A stretch of 64,000 bases of DNA from Roseiarcus sp963781895 (lineage in GTDB: Bacteria; Pseudomonadota; Alphaproteobacteria; Rhizobiales; Beijerinckiaceae), in the NCBI GenBank assembly GCA_963781895.1, contig CAWAIM010000008.1, positions 1-64,000 on the forward strand, in the 5' to 3' direction. The position numbers were made by a program, and so were the translations under genes. The notes below the pieces were generated by a model that was not told where the DNA came from, ran no database searches, and was given only the letters and a program-made list of their open reading frames with translations. Of the stretch, positions 49,274 through 60,079 are shown in pieces (the first letter of the stretch is position 1; each line of letters starts with the position of its first letter).

Positions 49274-51445
49274 TCACTCCAGCCGCACCACGATCGAATC
49301 CGAGGCGCCGCGAGCGTCGATGACGGAGACGCGGGCAAAGCCCGCGCCGTCGGGCTTCCATGCGGATTGCCGGCGCCGGTCGGCCTCGCCGACCGGCTCG
49401 CCGTTGACGAACCAGGTGAACGGCGGCGCGCCGCCCAGCGCCTTCAGCGCCAGCGAGGAATTGCGCGCCCCCTCCTTGAGGCCGAGGTCGATCAGCGCGC
49501 CGTCCGGCGGAAAGGCGATCTTGAGCCCGGCCGTCTCAGTCGCGGCCATGGTCTTGGGCGCGTCCTTGCGCAGGTGGCGCAAAGGCGGCGGCAGGTCGGC
49601 GCTGACTTTTGCCTTGAGCACGCCCTTCGGCGGCCGGATGACTTCGATCTCGCGACCGAGCCGCTCGAACGCGTCGAACAGGATCGGCGCCGCGGCTTCG
49701 CGACCGATCAGGCCGGGCGTCGGCCCGTTGTCCGGCCGGCCGACCCAGACGGCGATGGTCGTTCCCCGATCGAAGCCGATCGCCAGCGCGTCGCGGAATC
49801 CGTATGAGGTTCCGGTCTTGAAGGCGATGCGTCCGCTCAGAGCATTGGCCGGCGGCGGCGCGCCGCGCAAAATGTCCTCGACGTAAAAGGCGGCCACCGG
49901 ATCGGTCACCCGGCGCGGCCCGATGATCGGAGGCGCGCCGTCGAGCCGCTCGATCAGCGCCGGCGCCTCGCCGCCGCGCGCCAGGCCCGCGTAGAGGCGG
50001 GCGATGTCGGTCAGCGAGACGCCGAGGCCGCCGAGGCCGATGGCGAGGCCGACCGGCGTATCCTTCGGCAGCGCGATTTCCGCGCCCGCGCCGTGCAGCC
50101 GCGCGAGGAAGGTCGCCGGGCCGACGTCGGCCAGGAGTTCGATCGCCGGGAGATTGAGCGACATCTGCAACGCCTTGCGCGCGGTCACCGTGCCCTGGTA
50201 GCCGAGATCGAAATTCTGCGGCGCATAGGCGCCGTAGCGCATCGGCCGGTCGAACAGCACCGTTTCGGGATGGGCGAGGCCCTGCTCGAACGCGAGCGCG
50301 TAGATGAAGGGCTTCAGCGCCGAGCCCGGCGAGCGCGGCGAGCGCGACATGTCGATCGCGCCGGCGCGCGCGGCGTCGCCGTAGTCGGCGGCGCCGATGC
50401 GGGCGCGGATCTCGCCGCTCGCATTGTCGACGACCACCAGCGCGGCCGAGAGTTTCGGCCCCAGACGCGCGACGCTCTCCTTGACCAGGGCCTCCAGCCT
50501 GGCCTGCAGCCGCGCGTCGATCGAAAGCCTGATCACTTTGGATTGCCTGTCGGCGGCGACCGCTTCTTCCGCCGCATGCGCGGCGAGCGCGGGAAAGGCC
50601 GCGCGCGCGCGCGGGACCGGCTCGCGCTTCGCCGCGGCGGCGTCGTCCGCGCTGATGACGCCACGCGCCGCGACCCGGTCCAGCACCCGGTCGCGCGCGG
50701 CGCGCGCCGCCTCGGGGAAACGATCCGGCCGGCGCTGCTCGGGCGATTGCGGCAGCGCCACGAGCAGCGCCGCCTCGGCGATGGTCAGCCTGCGCGGCTC
50801 CTTGCCGAAATAGGCGAGCGAGGCCGCGCGCGCGCCTTCCAGATTGCCGCCGAACGGCGCGATCGTCAGATAACGATCAAGGACGCCGGCTTTGCCGACT
50901 TGGCGCTCGATCTGAACCGCGCGGGCGATCTGCCGGAGCTTGGCGCCGAGCGTCCGCTCGGCCCGCGGCTCGATCAGGCGCGCGACCTGCATGGTGAGCG
51001 TCGATCCGCCGGACACGACATGGCCGCGAAGCAGCCATTGCCCGGCCGCGCGCATCAGCGCCCGCGGGTCGACGCCGCGGTGCTGATAGAACCGCCCGTC
51101 CTCGTAGGCGACCAGCATCGCCAGGTAGCGCGGATCGACGTCATGCGTCGTCGCCGGAAGGCGCCAGCGCCCGTCGGGCAGAGTGAACGGCCGCAGCAGC
51201 CGCCCTTCGCGATCGACCACGATCGTCGAGCCCTCGCGCGAGGCCATGAGGTCGATCGGCCCGAGGCTCGCCACATAGCGCGGCCAGACGATCGCCGCGG
51301 CGAGGCAAGCGGCCAAGACGAGCGCGACGCCGGCCGCGACGCCCTCGCGCCAGCCCTTCGCCCGCCGGCGGGAGAGGGGCTCATCCCTTGTCCCGTCAGC
51401 GGAAGAAGGCGGCGCGAAGCGCCGGATGAGGGGCCTGCGCCTCAC
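49274..51445 (-). CDS. pbpC: penicillin-binding protein 1C
   Basis: Bifunctional peptidoglycan synthase of the inner membrane. After one membrane helix (GVAAGVALVLAACLAAAIVW) comes a GT51 glycosyltransferase (YEDGRFYQHRGVDPRALMRA, STLTMQVARL), then a transpeptidase with active-site SPGSALKPFIYAL, motif SLN and KTGTSYGFRDA, and a C-terminal BiPBP_C domain (FTWFVNGEPVG). Start GTG 51445 overlaps the alpha-2-macroglobulin stop. The first 28 residues (PLIRRFAPPSSADGTRDEPL region) are read from a palindromic intergenic repeat, and no other start exists in that stretch. Confidence 0.94.
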   Translation of the reverse strand: MRRRPLIRRFAPPSSADGTRDEPLSRRRAKGWREGVAAGVALVLAACLAAAIVWPRYVASLGPIDLMASREGSTIVVDREGRLLRPFTLPDGRWRLPATTHDVDPRYLAMLVAYEDGRFYQHRGVDPRALMRAAGQWLLRGHVVSGGSTLTMQVARLIEPRAERTLGAKLRQIARAVQIERQVGKAGVLDRYLTIAPFGGNLEGARAASLAYFGKEPRRLTIAEAALLVALPQSPEQRRPDRFPEAARAARDRVLDRVAARGVISADDAAAAKREPVPRARAAFPALAAHAAEEAVAADRQSKVIRLSIDARLQARLEALVKESVARLGPKLSAALVVVDNASGEIRARIGAADYGDAARAGAIDMSRSPRSPGSALKPFIYALAFEQGLAHPETVLFDRPMRYGAYAPQNFDLGYQGTVTARKALQMSLNLPAIELLADVGPATFLARLHGAGAEIALPKDTPVGLAIGLGGLGVSLTDIARLYAGLARGGEAPALIERLDGAPPIIGPRRVTDPVAAFYVEDILRGAPPPANALSGRIAFKTGTSYGFRDALAIGFDRGTTIAVWVGRPDNGPTPGLIGREAAAPILFDAFERLGREIEVIRPPKGVLKAKVSADLPPPLRHLRKDAPKTMAATETAGLKIAFPPDGALIDLGLKEGARNSSLALKALGGAPPFTWFVNGEPVGEADRRRQSAWKPDGAGFARVSVIDARGASDSIVVRLE
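51362..51433. repeat. intergenic-type palindromic repeat inside the pbpC 5' end
   Basis: The words ggcgggagaggggctcatcc, ggaagaaggcggcgcgaagc and gccggatgagg correspond to the reverse complement of the repeat at 21871-21975. It lies within the coding start of pbpC. Confidence 0.6.
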
Positions 51446-54400
51446 TTCGCCGTCACCTCCAGCTCCGAGAACGCCGTGCGGCCATAGCGTTCGGGGGCGT
51501 ACATGTCTTCCGCCGTCGCCGGCGGATAGACGTAGTGGCCGGGCGCGACGGCGCGCGCGACATAGGCGATGGCGATGAACGCCGATTGCCCGGGCTCGCG
51601 GTCGAACGCGGCGACGAAGCGATCGTCGCGATATTCCGTATGCGTCGGCTCGACGTCCTTCGACAGCCAGGCGAAGCCTTCGACCGAGCCGCCGTCGACC
51701 AGCGCCGGATTGTCGATCTCGAGCCCGGCGGGCAGCCGGTCGACGATCAGCAGGCGGGCGCGGCGCGCCTGCGACTCGGTGACCTTCAGCGCCACGACGA
51801 CGCGCTCGTTCTGCGCCAGGCTTTTCAGGTCGATCGGGGTTCCGTCGAGCCTATAGAACGTGCGCTCGACCGCGTAGCCGTTCGAGGCGGCGGGTTCGGG
51901 GGCGATCGGCGCGCCGGAGATCGTGGTCACGAGCTGAGCCGTATTCTGTCCCGAATTGGCGATCGCGATCGTCTTGCCGATCAGCGCCGCGCCGCTCCAG
52001 CGGCGATTGACGGCGCCTTTCACCGGCTCTCCGTCGACGCTGAACCGGCTCAAGGCCGAATGCTCCGCCAGCGCCTCGGCGGCGAGCGCCATCCAGTTGT
52101 TTTCCTGGGTGCTGGTCGTGGAGCGCTGCGCGCGCGCCGCCTCGAGGACCGCGCCGGCGCGGGCGATGGCGTCGCCCTTGATTTCGCCGGCCGCGGGATT
52201 GGCCTCGGCGATGAGCGCGAGCACGGCCGCGGCGTCGCGCAGGCGCGAGCCATAATCGGGACGCGAGAACCCGTCGTCGCGCTCGCCTTCGAGCGCATCG
52301 AGCGCGGCGTCGAACAATTTGCCGGCGCGCGCGCGGTCGCCCAGCATCGCCAGAGCCGCCGCCAGCTGCGCCTTGGCGAGCGGCGTCGCGAACATGTCGA
52401 GCTTGGCGTCGCCGAGATAGCGCAGATCGCCGATCACCGGCCGCCCGTTGCGGGCGAGAACATAGAGCGCGTAGGCCAGCGCTTCGGCGTTGTCGCGGTT
52501 CGGCTCCGGCGCGTTGACGACCTCGTTGCGCAGCCGGTCGAGCGCCTGCTCGAACGCCACTTGCGGCACCGCGAAATTGCGTTCGCGCGCCCGGGTGAGG
52601 AAGTCGGTGACGAAGGCGTCGAGCCAGACGTCGTCATTGGCGCCGTCGGCGCTCCACATGCCAAAAGCGCCGCTCGCGCTCTGGCGGTTCAACTCGCGTT
52701 CGATCGCCTGCCTGACGCGCCCGTCGAGATCGGGGTCGATGCCGAGATTTTCGATCGAGGCGAGCCGGTTGGCGTAGAGCAGCGGCATGGCGATGCTGAC
52801 CGTCTGCTCCGAGCAGCCATAGGGGTAGCGCTGCAGCGCCTGCAACAGCGCCGGCGCGTCGAGCGCGCCGAACGGCGAGGCGGAGATCGAGATCGAACCG
52901 GTTCCGGGAATGAAATCGGCGAGGAGATCGCTGGCGATCGTCTGGGTCGCGCCGCCCGGCAGAGGGGTCACCGTCCGCCGGTAGACGTCGGGCGCGCCCG
53001 AGACGACGCCGAGTTTCAAATGCTGCGCCAGATCGGTGTTCGGGCCGGTCAGCCTCAGATCGAGTTCGGCCGTTCCGACGCCGGCGGCGGTGATCGGCAT
53101 CGACAGCGATTGGCGCTGACGCGCGTTGAGACGCACCATCCTGCTCATCGCCTCGGCGTCCGCCGTGAGGGGCCCATGGATGTCGAGATCGAGCTTGTAG
53201 TCGCCCGCGTCGCCTTCGACGTTGTCGATCTCGACATGCATCTGCGAGCGGTCGCCGACGTCGAGGAAGCGCGGCAGCGTCGCGGCGACGACGACCGAGT
53301 CGCGCACGGTGACGTCCGCCTGGGCCGAGCCGACTTTCCCTTTCGACCACGCGATCGCGGTCAGCCGCACCGATCCGTTGAAGGCGGGCAGATCGAACGA
53401 GACCGTCGCCCGCCCATGATCGTCGAGCCTGACCACGCCGGAAAACAGCGCGAGCGGCTCCTGCGTCGGCAGATTGCCCTCGAGATTGCCGCCGGTGTCG
53501 CCGCCGGTATGAATGGCGCCGGCGACGCCCTGCATGCCGTCGATCAGCATGCCCCACAGATCGCGGATGTCGACGGGAAGCTTGCGCTGCCCGAAAAAAT
53601 AGGCCCCCGGATCGGGGGTCTTGAAGCCGGTCAGATTGAGAATGCCGACGTCGACCGCGGAAACCGTCACCCGCGCTTCCTCGCCGGGCGCGAGGCCCGC
53701 GACCTCGAGCGGCAGCGTCATCGACTGGCGCGGGCGCGCGAGCGCGGGCGGCTCGAGCGTGATGTCGAGCTTGCGCGAATCGCGGTCGATGGCGAACCAG
53801 GCGACCCCGATCGCCCGGCCGGGCATGCGCTTGGCGCTCGCGTCCAGCGGGCGGTGGGTCAGCGCCACCGCGTAGGCGCCGGGGCCCCAGTCGGCGCCGA
53901 CCTTGAACGGGACGACATTGTCGCCCGCGACCAGATCGACGTCGATGAAGCGCTCGATCGCGTCGCCGACCAGCGCGATCGTCGCCTTGCCGGCGGCGGC
54001 CGAGGCGATGCGCAGCTTCGCCTCCTCGTCCGGCGCGTAGTTCGTCTTGTCGAGCGTTATGACGACATTGTCGGGCGTGTCGGGGCTGGCCGCGCCCGAC
54101 CAGCCGACGTCGAACACGACGCTCGTTTCCTCGCCGTCCAGCGTCTTGACGTCGAGCCGGTGCTGGCCCCAGCCGACGGCGGCGGAGAACTTGGCCGGCG
54201 CGTCGGCGCCGATGTCGACGGTTCCGCTCGCGATCCGCTTCGACGACTTGACCGGCTCGAAGCTCCAGCGGCCGTCGGCGTTGAACCATTGATAGTCGTT
54301 GGCGATCTGATAGAGCGACCATTCGGCGCCCTTGCGCGCGACCCGCGCTCCGTCCGGCGCGACCGCGATCGCCTCGAAGGTCGCCATGTCGCCGGCGCTC

Positions 54401-56692
54401 AAGGCCTCGTCGAAGTCCTTCTTGATCCCGACCGTGACGCCTTTCCCTCGGACGGGCAGCGTCACGGTGCGCTCGACCGTGCGGCCGCCGGGTTCGGCGA
54501 CGTCGACGATCAGCTTGGCTTCCAGGGGCCGCGTCGAGGCGCCCTCGGGCAGGTCGACCGAAAGATCGGCGTGGCCCTTGTCGTCGGTCTCGACCTTGTC
54601 GGTGAACTGGGTCTCGATGGTCGTGAAGTCGTCGTCGGCGAGGCCGCCGACGTAGCCGGGATAACCGGCGAGCGCCGCGCCGGCGACCGCCTGCAGGCGG
54701 ATGGCGCCGGTCACGTCGAGCCCGCTCGCCGGCGCGCCATAGAGGAACCTCGCGTCGAGCGAGAGCTCGACCGGCTCGCCGGGAACGATCGACCGGCTTG
54801 GCCGGATGCAGGCTGAAATCGAGCCGCTCGGGAATATAGTCCTCGAGCAGGAACGCGACCTCGCCGATGCTGTCGCCCTTGGGGTCGGCATAGGCCTCGA
54901 TCGTCCACTTGCCGGCCGCGGCGCCCGGCAGCAGCGGGATGGCGAAGGCGCGCCCGCCGAGCCCCTCGTCGGGCAGGGTGGCGCGCCTGTATTCGACGCC
55001 GTCCGGGCGCTTGACGACCAGCGTCAGCGGCAGGCCGGTCTTGGCCGCGCCTTTGGCGTCGCGCAACAGCGCGGCGGCGAACACCGTCTCGCCGGAGCGG
55101 TAGACGCCGCGCTCGGTGTACAGGAATGCGTCGAGGCCCTTGGGCGCGTCGCGGCCGGCGACGCCGCGATCGGTGAGGTCGAAGGCGTTCTGCGCCAGGT
55201 TGAGGAAGCCATAGTCGTCGCCGAGCGTGGCGACCAGGAGGCCCGGGGCCGAACCGCCCTTGCCGCGCGACAGCCCGGGGTCGAAATCGACCCGGCCGTC
55301 GGCGCCGGTCGTCTTCGTCGCCAGCACTTCGTTGTTGCGCGCGACGAGCTTGAGTTCGACGCCGGCGAGCGGCGCGGCGGAGCCGAGCGACTGCACGATC
55401 GCGTGCAGGCCGTCCTCGCCCGAAATGGTCGTCAGCCCGAGGTCGGAAACGACCATCCATTGCGTGGCGAGCTGCACGGCCTCGCCCGAGTCGGAATCGC
55501 CGGGCTTCGTCGAACCTTTCCATGGCCGCGCGGCGATCAGATAGACGCCGGGCTCCATCTTGCCGACCGCGTCGAGCACGGGAAACTCGGTGACGACGTC
55601 CTTGTTGAGCTCGGAGGCGACGTCCATCGTCCCGCTCCACACCTTGGCCCCGTCCTGCGACTCGATCTCTTCAGCGCGCGACGAATCGATGGGCTTGAGA
55701 AAGTCGTCGCGGTTGACGGTCGCCAGCAGATTGCGGTCGCCGACGCGGTAGACGTCGATCGAGACCTTGGCCGTGTTGACGGTGACGAGCGGCGCGCCTT
55801 GCTGGCCCTGGCGCGGCAGCACGTAGGCCCTGCCGGCGAAATGAGCCTGGGCCGAGCGGTCGCGGACATAGATTTCGTAGTCGGCGGACTTCAGCAGCGA
55901 TTCGCCGACCGCCGACGGCAGGCCCTGGCGCAGCACGATCGCGTAGCGCTCGCCGTGCTTGAGGCCCTCGACGCAAATCTGCTGATCCTCGTTGGAGACG
56001 GCGGTGTCCGACGAACCGGAGACGGCGACATAGGGCGAAAAATCCGTCTTGCGCTTGAGCTGCTCGGAGAAGTTGAAACAGACGCGGGGCGAAGCCGATT
56101 CATTGTCGACCTTGTAGTCGAGGATGCGGAACCCGTGGCTCTCGCGCATGTCCTGGTAGGTCTTGCGGACGTCGATCGAATCGCGCCGGGCGAGCGAGGC
56201 GCTGAGAGCGTCGAGCGCCGGGCGCCACATCTCGCGCCGCGCGAGAAGATCGCCGAGAACCGCCAGCGCGTCGGCCTGCGCGGCGGGCGTCGTCGACCGC
56301 TGATAGGCGGCGTAGGCCGCGGTCGCGCCGCGGGTCATGAGATCGTAGCGGCGATCCAGCTTGGCGTCGTCGGCCTTGATCGCCAGATTCGCCAGGGCGA
56401 GCCAGTTGGCGGGGTCCTTGGGCGCGGCGGCGATGGCCGCGCCCGCCAGCTTCTGCGCGGCGTCGAATTTGGACGCAGCGACGGCGGAAGCGGCGTCCCT
56501 GCGCAATTCATCGGCCGTCCTGCCCTTGACCTGCGCGCCGATCGCCGCCGTCTCGTTGCGCAGCGTCTCGGCCAGCCGCACGACGTCGCTCGCCATGTCC
56601 TCGCTCGCGTAGGGCTTGACCTCGGCGCCGATCGCCGCGCCGGCTGTCATGAGCAAGACGAGGAAGGCGATGGAGCGCAGAGGATGGAGCAT
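51442..56692 (-). CDS. bacterial alpha-2-macroglobulin (one frameshift)
   Basis: Large periplasmic protease trap of about 1750 residues, the constant partner of PbpC, thought to protect the envelope when the wall is breached. Signal peptide IAFLVLLMTAGAAIGA without a lipobox Cys, so probably soluble rather than lipid-anchored as in E. coli YfhM. Macroglobulin repeats fill the first half (DAFLYTERGVYRSGETVFAA). The thioester motif GCSEQ is intact in LQRYPYGCSEQTVSIAMPLL. One extra G near 54795 (AKP-SIVPGEPVELSLDARF) splits the frame. The C-terminus ends YGRTAFSELEVTAK. Confidence 0.94.
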
Positions 56693-56876
56693 GGTTCGAC
56701 CCCGGCCCGACGGGAGCGCCGCTCATCTCGTCATCACGAGGAGCGAAACGACGCGGCGAGCCAGGGCCGCGGTTCCGTCGATCGACTCTTGCTCTAGCAT
56801 GGCCGCCGCGCCGCCGACCAGAATCGCTTGAAGGGCGGCGGCCGGCGACGAGTTGCGCGCCAACCGCGCCGTGGTC

Positions 56877-57278
56877 TTAGGAGTCTTGGCGTCGCGCCAT
56901 CGCAACGCCCAGCGCGTTCGCGACGTCATGCAGCCTTCGGTCGTTCGTCCACAGCGCCGCTCCGGCGGTCAATAGCGCCGCGGCGAGCAGATGCGCGTCG
57001 AGATACCCGACGCCGCTTCCGAACAACGGCTGGCGATCGATGAAGCCAAGGACTTCGCAAGCAGTCACGGCAGCCGCGGCCGATTTGCGACGACGCGCTT
57101 CGAGCGGCTCGGCAATTCGCAATTCGGCCGGGCGCGATTTGCGACGACGCAGCCGGCTTGCCATTCGTGAGCAAACGCTGTCCAATTGGAGATGTCGCGC
57201 ATCAAAAGCCGCGAGATTACGAGGGCTTTCATTTTGACCTGAGCGGAAGCCATTGTTCTTGCCACCGGCGATTCCCAC
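56877..57278 (-). pseudogene. VapC-type PIN-domain toxin remnant
   Basis: The last 55 residues are a recognisable PIN domain end: ACEVLGFIDRQPLFGSGVGY, LDAHLLAAALLTAGAALWTN and DRRLHDVANALGVA, where YLDAHLLA and WTNDRRL carry acidic residues of the ribonuclease site. The N-terminal DTSVW-type strand is not in frame. The middle holds two copies of RRRKS produced by a 54-base in-frame repeat (near 57082 and 57136). No antitoxin is evident upstream. Probably a decayed or mis-sequenced VapC. Confidence 0.6.
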
Positions 57279-57358
57279 GCCTCTCCGAGGCCGGCGCCGA
57301 TGAATCGAGGCCCGCCACGGCTAGCGTTCGCAATCGCGCGCGGACGTGGGGGGACGCC

Positions 57359-58696
57359 GTGAAACGAACGCCGTCTCGCATCATGCTTCATCGTTGCTGG
57401 CGGCCATTCTCGCGCCGCCGAACGCCCATGCCCAGTCGCCGGCGGCGGGCGCTTCTCTGTCCGATCAGAAAGCAGCCTTCCTCGCCCTCCCGGATGAGAC
57501 GAGAAAGGCGGCGCAGGACGCGCTCGTGTGGCTCGGCTTCTACAACGGCGTGGTCGACGGCGACTTCGGCAAACGCACCCGCGACGCGATCCTGGCCTTT
57601 CAGGCGAGCGTCAGGGCGCCCGCCGACGGCGCCCTGTCGGCGGCGACGCTCCAGGCGCTGCTCGCGGCGGCGCAAGTCGCGCGGCAGGCGGTCGGGTTTC
57701 ACGTCATCGACGACGCCAGGACCGGCGCGAGGATCGGCGCGCCGGCGAAGCTGCTCACCGGCCGCGTGAAGCTCGAGTTCGCGTCGAGCGCCGACCCGGA
57801 CCTGGGCGCGCTCTACGCGCGCCTCACGGCCGAAACGGCGACCCGCAAAATCGCCTACAAGGCGATGAAGCCCGACGCGTTCTTCGTCGTCTCGGGTCAG
57901 GACGGCGCGGACGAAGTTCTATACGCGGTTCGAGAAGAGCGAGGCCGCGACCCCGCCGATCCGCGGCTTCACCTTCGTCTATCCGGCCTCGCAGGGCGCC
58001 CTGCTCGACCGGATCGCGATCGCGGTCGCCAATTCGTTCCAGGCGTTCCCTGGCCAAGCCGCCGAGCCCGCGAAGACCGTGACCGCCAAGGCGCCGGCGG
58101 CGGGCGCGTCCGATTCGGGCGCAAAGCCGGCCCCGCCGCCCGGTCCGGTCTTGACCGCGACCGCGCTTGTCATCGCGCCGGGCAAGGCGCTGACGGCGCT
58201 GAAGGCCGACGATTGTCCGGGCGCCAGCGTCGGCGGCAAGCCCGTCCGCTTCGAGCGCACGGACGCGGCGACCGGCCTGGCGATCATCGCCGGCGATTTC
58301 GGACCGAAGGCTGAGGCCCCGCGCCTGAGCCCGCTGACGCCAGATCTCGTCGTCCTGAGCTTCGGCGGCCGGCGGGTCGCGGCGAGTCCCGCTTTGCTCA
58401 CGGGCGACGACGCGCGGCCGGTCGTTTTCGCCGCGGTCGAAAAGAGCGCCAGCGGCGGGCCGGTGTTCGATCGCTCAGGGGCGCTGATCGGCCTCGTCGC
58501 GCCGATCGCCGAGGAGCCGAAGCGCGTCGCCGGCGTCGCGCTCGCCGCCCCGCACGCAATCGTCGGCCCGGACGCCTTGCGCGCGTTCCTCGGCGCGGGT
58601 CAGGGCGAGCCGTCGGCCGCCGCCGCGCCGCTCAGCGCCGGCGACATCGCCGCGCGCGAGCAGGGCGCGCTGCTGGCGGTCTCCTGCCAGAAGTAG
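57359..58696 (+). CDS. exported peptidoglycan-binding, trypsin-like domain protein (two frameshifts)
   Basis: Exported protein of about 440 residues. After a signal-like start (LLAAILAPPNAHA) a PG_binding_1 domain is visible: DALVWLGFYNGVVDGDFGKR, TRDAILAFQASVRAPADG. The C-terminal part is trypsin-like (SASGGPVFDRSGALIGLVAP, where SGGP matches the catalytic Ser loop). The His and Asp of a triad are not evident, so activity is doubtful. GTG 57359 requires one correction near 57400; another extra T near 57919 is removed to join ADEV and YTRFEKSEAA. It ends right against the truncated monooxygenase. Confidence 0.8.
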
Positions 58697-58699
58697 AAG

Positions 58700-59301
58700 G
58701 GAACCGCTCCTTCCTCGGTTACGCGTGGACGGTCATGATCGACCTCGAACGCCGCGACAGAATAGCCCAGGCGCTTCTCGAACTGATGTTCAGGCCCGAA
58801 TGCGAGCCTGCGAATCTCGGAATGCAGGCCGTCGGCGCCGATCACGAGATCGAACCGGCGCTCGCCGGCATGTTTGAACTGAACCTGCACGCCGTCGGGC
58901 CGCGCGTCGAGACCGAGGATTTCGTCGCCGAATATGACTTCGGTTCCGCCTTTCGCCTTGTCGAACAGCAATCGCGACAGGTCGCTGCGCCCGAGCGTCA
59001 CGTAGCGTCCGCCGGTCAGTTCGCGAAAGACCTTGGTTCCGAACCCGGTGACGCGCCGGCCGTGATCGTCGACGATCCGCAGCTCGCGCATGTGATAACC
59101 GGCGCGGTTGACCTCCTCCATCAGACCCATGCGCTCGGCGATGTCGTATCCGAGGCCCCAGAAGTCGATCACATAGCCGCCGGCGCGCAGCGCAGGCGCG
59201 CGCTCGACCAGCGTCGGTTCGAAGCCCGCCGTCCTCAGCCAATAGGCGAGCGTCGGGCCGGCGATCCCGGCGCCGGCGATCAATATGGCTTTATCGGTCA
59301 T
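58700..59301 (-). pseudogene. FAD-dependent monooxygenase, C-terminally truncated
   Basis: Flavoprotein of the p-hydroxybenzoate hydroxylase group. Visible are the FAD-binding GxGxxG in ILIAGAGIAGPTLAYWLRTA, the VERAPALRAGGYVIDFWGLG segment, and the second flavin motif LVIGADGLHSEIRRLAFGPE. Recognisable sequence stops at about residue 190 (GYSVAAFEVDHDRPR); families of this type need about 380-400 residues. The frame then runs antisense through the end of the protease-like gene until 58600. It is therefore a truncated gene, cut at about 58700-58735. Confidence 0.75.
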
Positions 59302-59396
59302 CTCTTGGCGCCTCCGGCGGTCGAAACGTCGGGCGGCGGACTTCGCGGCGGCGACGAGGCTGCGGCGCTCCTGGAGGAGCGCGTGATTGGCGCGCC

Positions 59397-59873
59397 TCAG
59401 GCGGCGTTGGTCTCGCTCACGGTCCGCGGGGTCGTCCGGAACGCGATCATCATGCGGTTCCAGCTGTTGATCGCCACGACCGCGGCAGTGAGATCGACGA
59501 GCTCCTTGTCCGAGAACTGGCGCCTCGCCTCGTCATAGACCTCGTCGGGCGCATGGCCCCGGCTGATGAGCGTGACCGCCTCCGTCCAGGCGAGCGCCGC
59601 GCGTTCGCGCGCGTTGAAGACCGGCGCTTCACGCCAGGCGTTGAGCAGGTGCATGCGCTCGTCGCTCTCCCCGAGCTTGCGCGCATCGGTGGTGTGCATG
59701 ACGATGCAGTACGCGCAGCCGTTGATTTGCGACGCGCGGATTTTGACCAGTTCCAGCAACCGGCGTTCAATCCCGCTGCCGTCGACATGGTCCTGCAGCG
59801 CCTTCATCGCACTGTACAAGCCGGGACTCGTCTTCATCGCATCCAGTCTCTGCCGGGCGAAATTTTGCTCCAT
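59397..59873 (-). CDS. carboxymuconolactone decarboxylase (AhpD-like) family protein
   Basis: Alkylhydroperoxidase-like protein of 158 residues. The redox motif is NGCAYCIVMHTTDARKLGES (CxxC with a following His), and RLLELVKIRASQINGCAYC and FSDKELVDLTAAVVAINSWN are standard family blocks. Such proteins reduce peroxides through a thioredoxin-like relay. Start ATG 59873 follows family length. It is downstream of nothing obvious; the truncated monooxygenase lies next on the same strand. Confidence 0.93.
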   Translation of the reverse strand: MEQNFARQRLDAMKTSPGLYSAMKALQDHVDGSGIERRLLELVKIRASQINGCAYCIVMHTTDARKLGESDERMHLLNAWREAPVFNARERAALAWTEAVTLISRGHAPDEVYDEARRQFSDKELVDLTAAVVAINSWNRMMIAFRTTPRTVSETNAA

Positions 59874-60079
59874 GCCATCGTCCTTTTGAACTGCCGGAAG
59901 CTTAGCACGCAGGAATGGCGTTTCCTTGAAGGCGTGGCGGCCGGGACTCTCGCAATCTCGGCGTCCGGTTTCGCCGGCGTCCATCCTTGTGGCGTCTGCG
60001 TCGTCTTTCGGGCATCATCGCCTGTAGGAAATAGACGACCGCGCAGGAGAAATCGATCGTCAGGACAAGGGAGGAAAAG

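Noticed and set aside
51535..54816. A 1093-codon open frame on the plus strand opposite the macroglobulin
   Set aside because: Arg/Asp/Gly-rich shadow of the minus-strand gene; no recognisable domain and no ribosome site.
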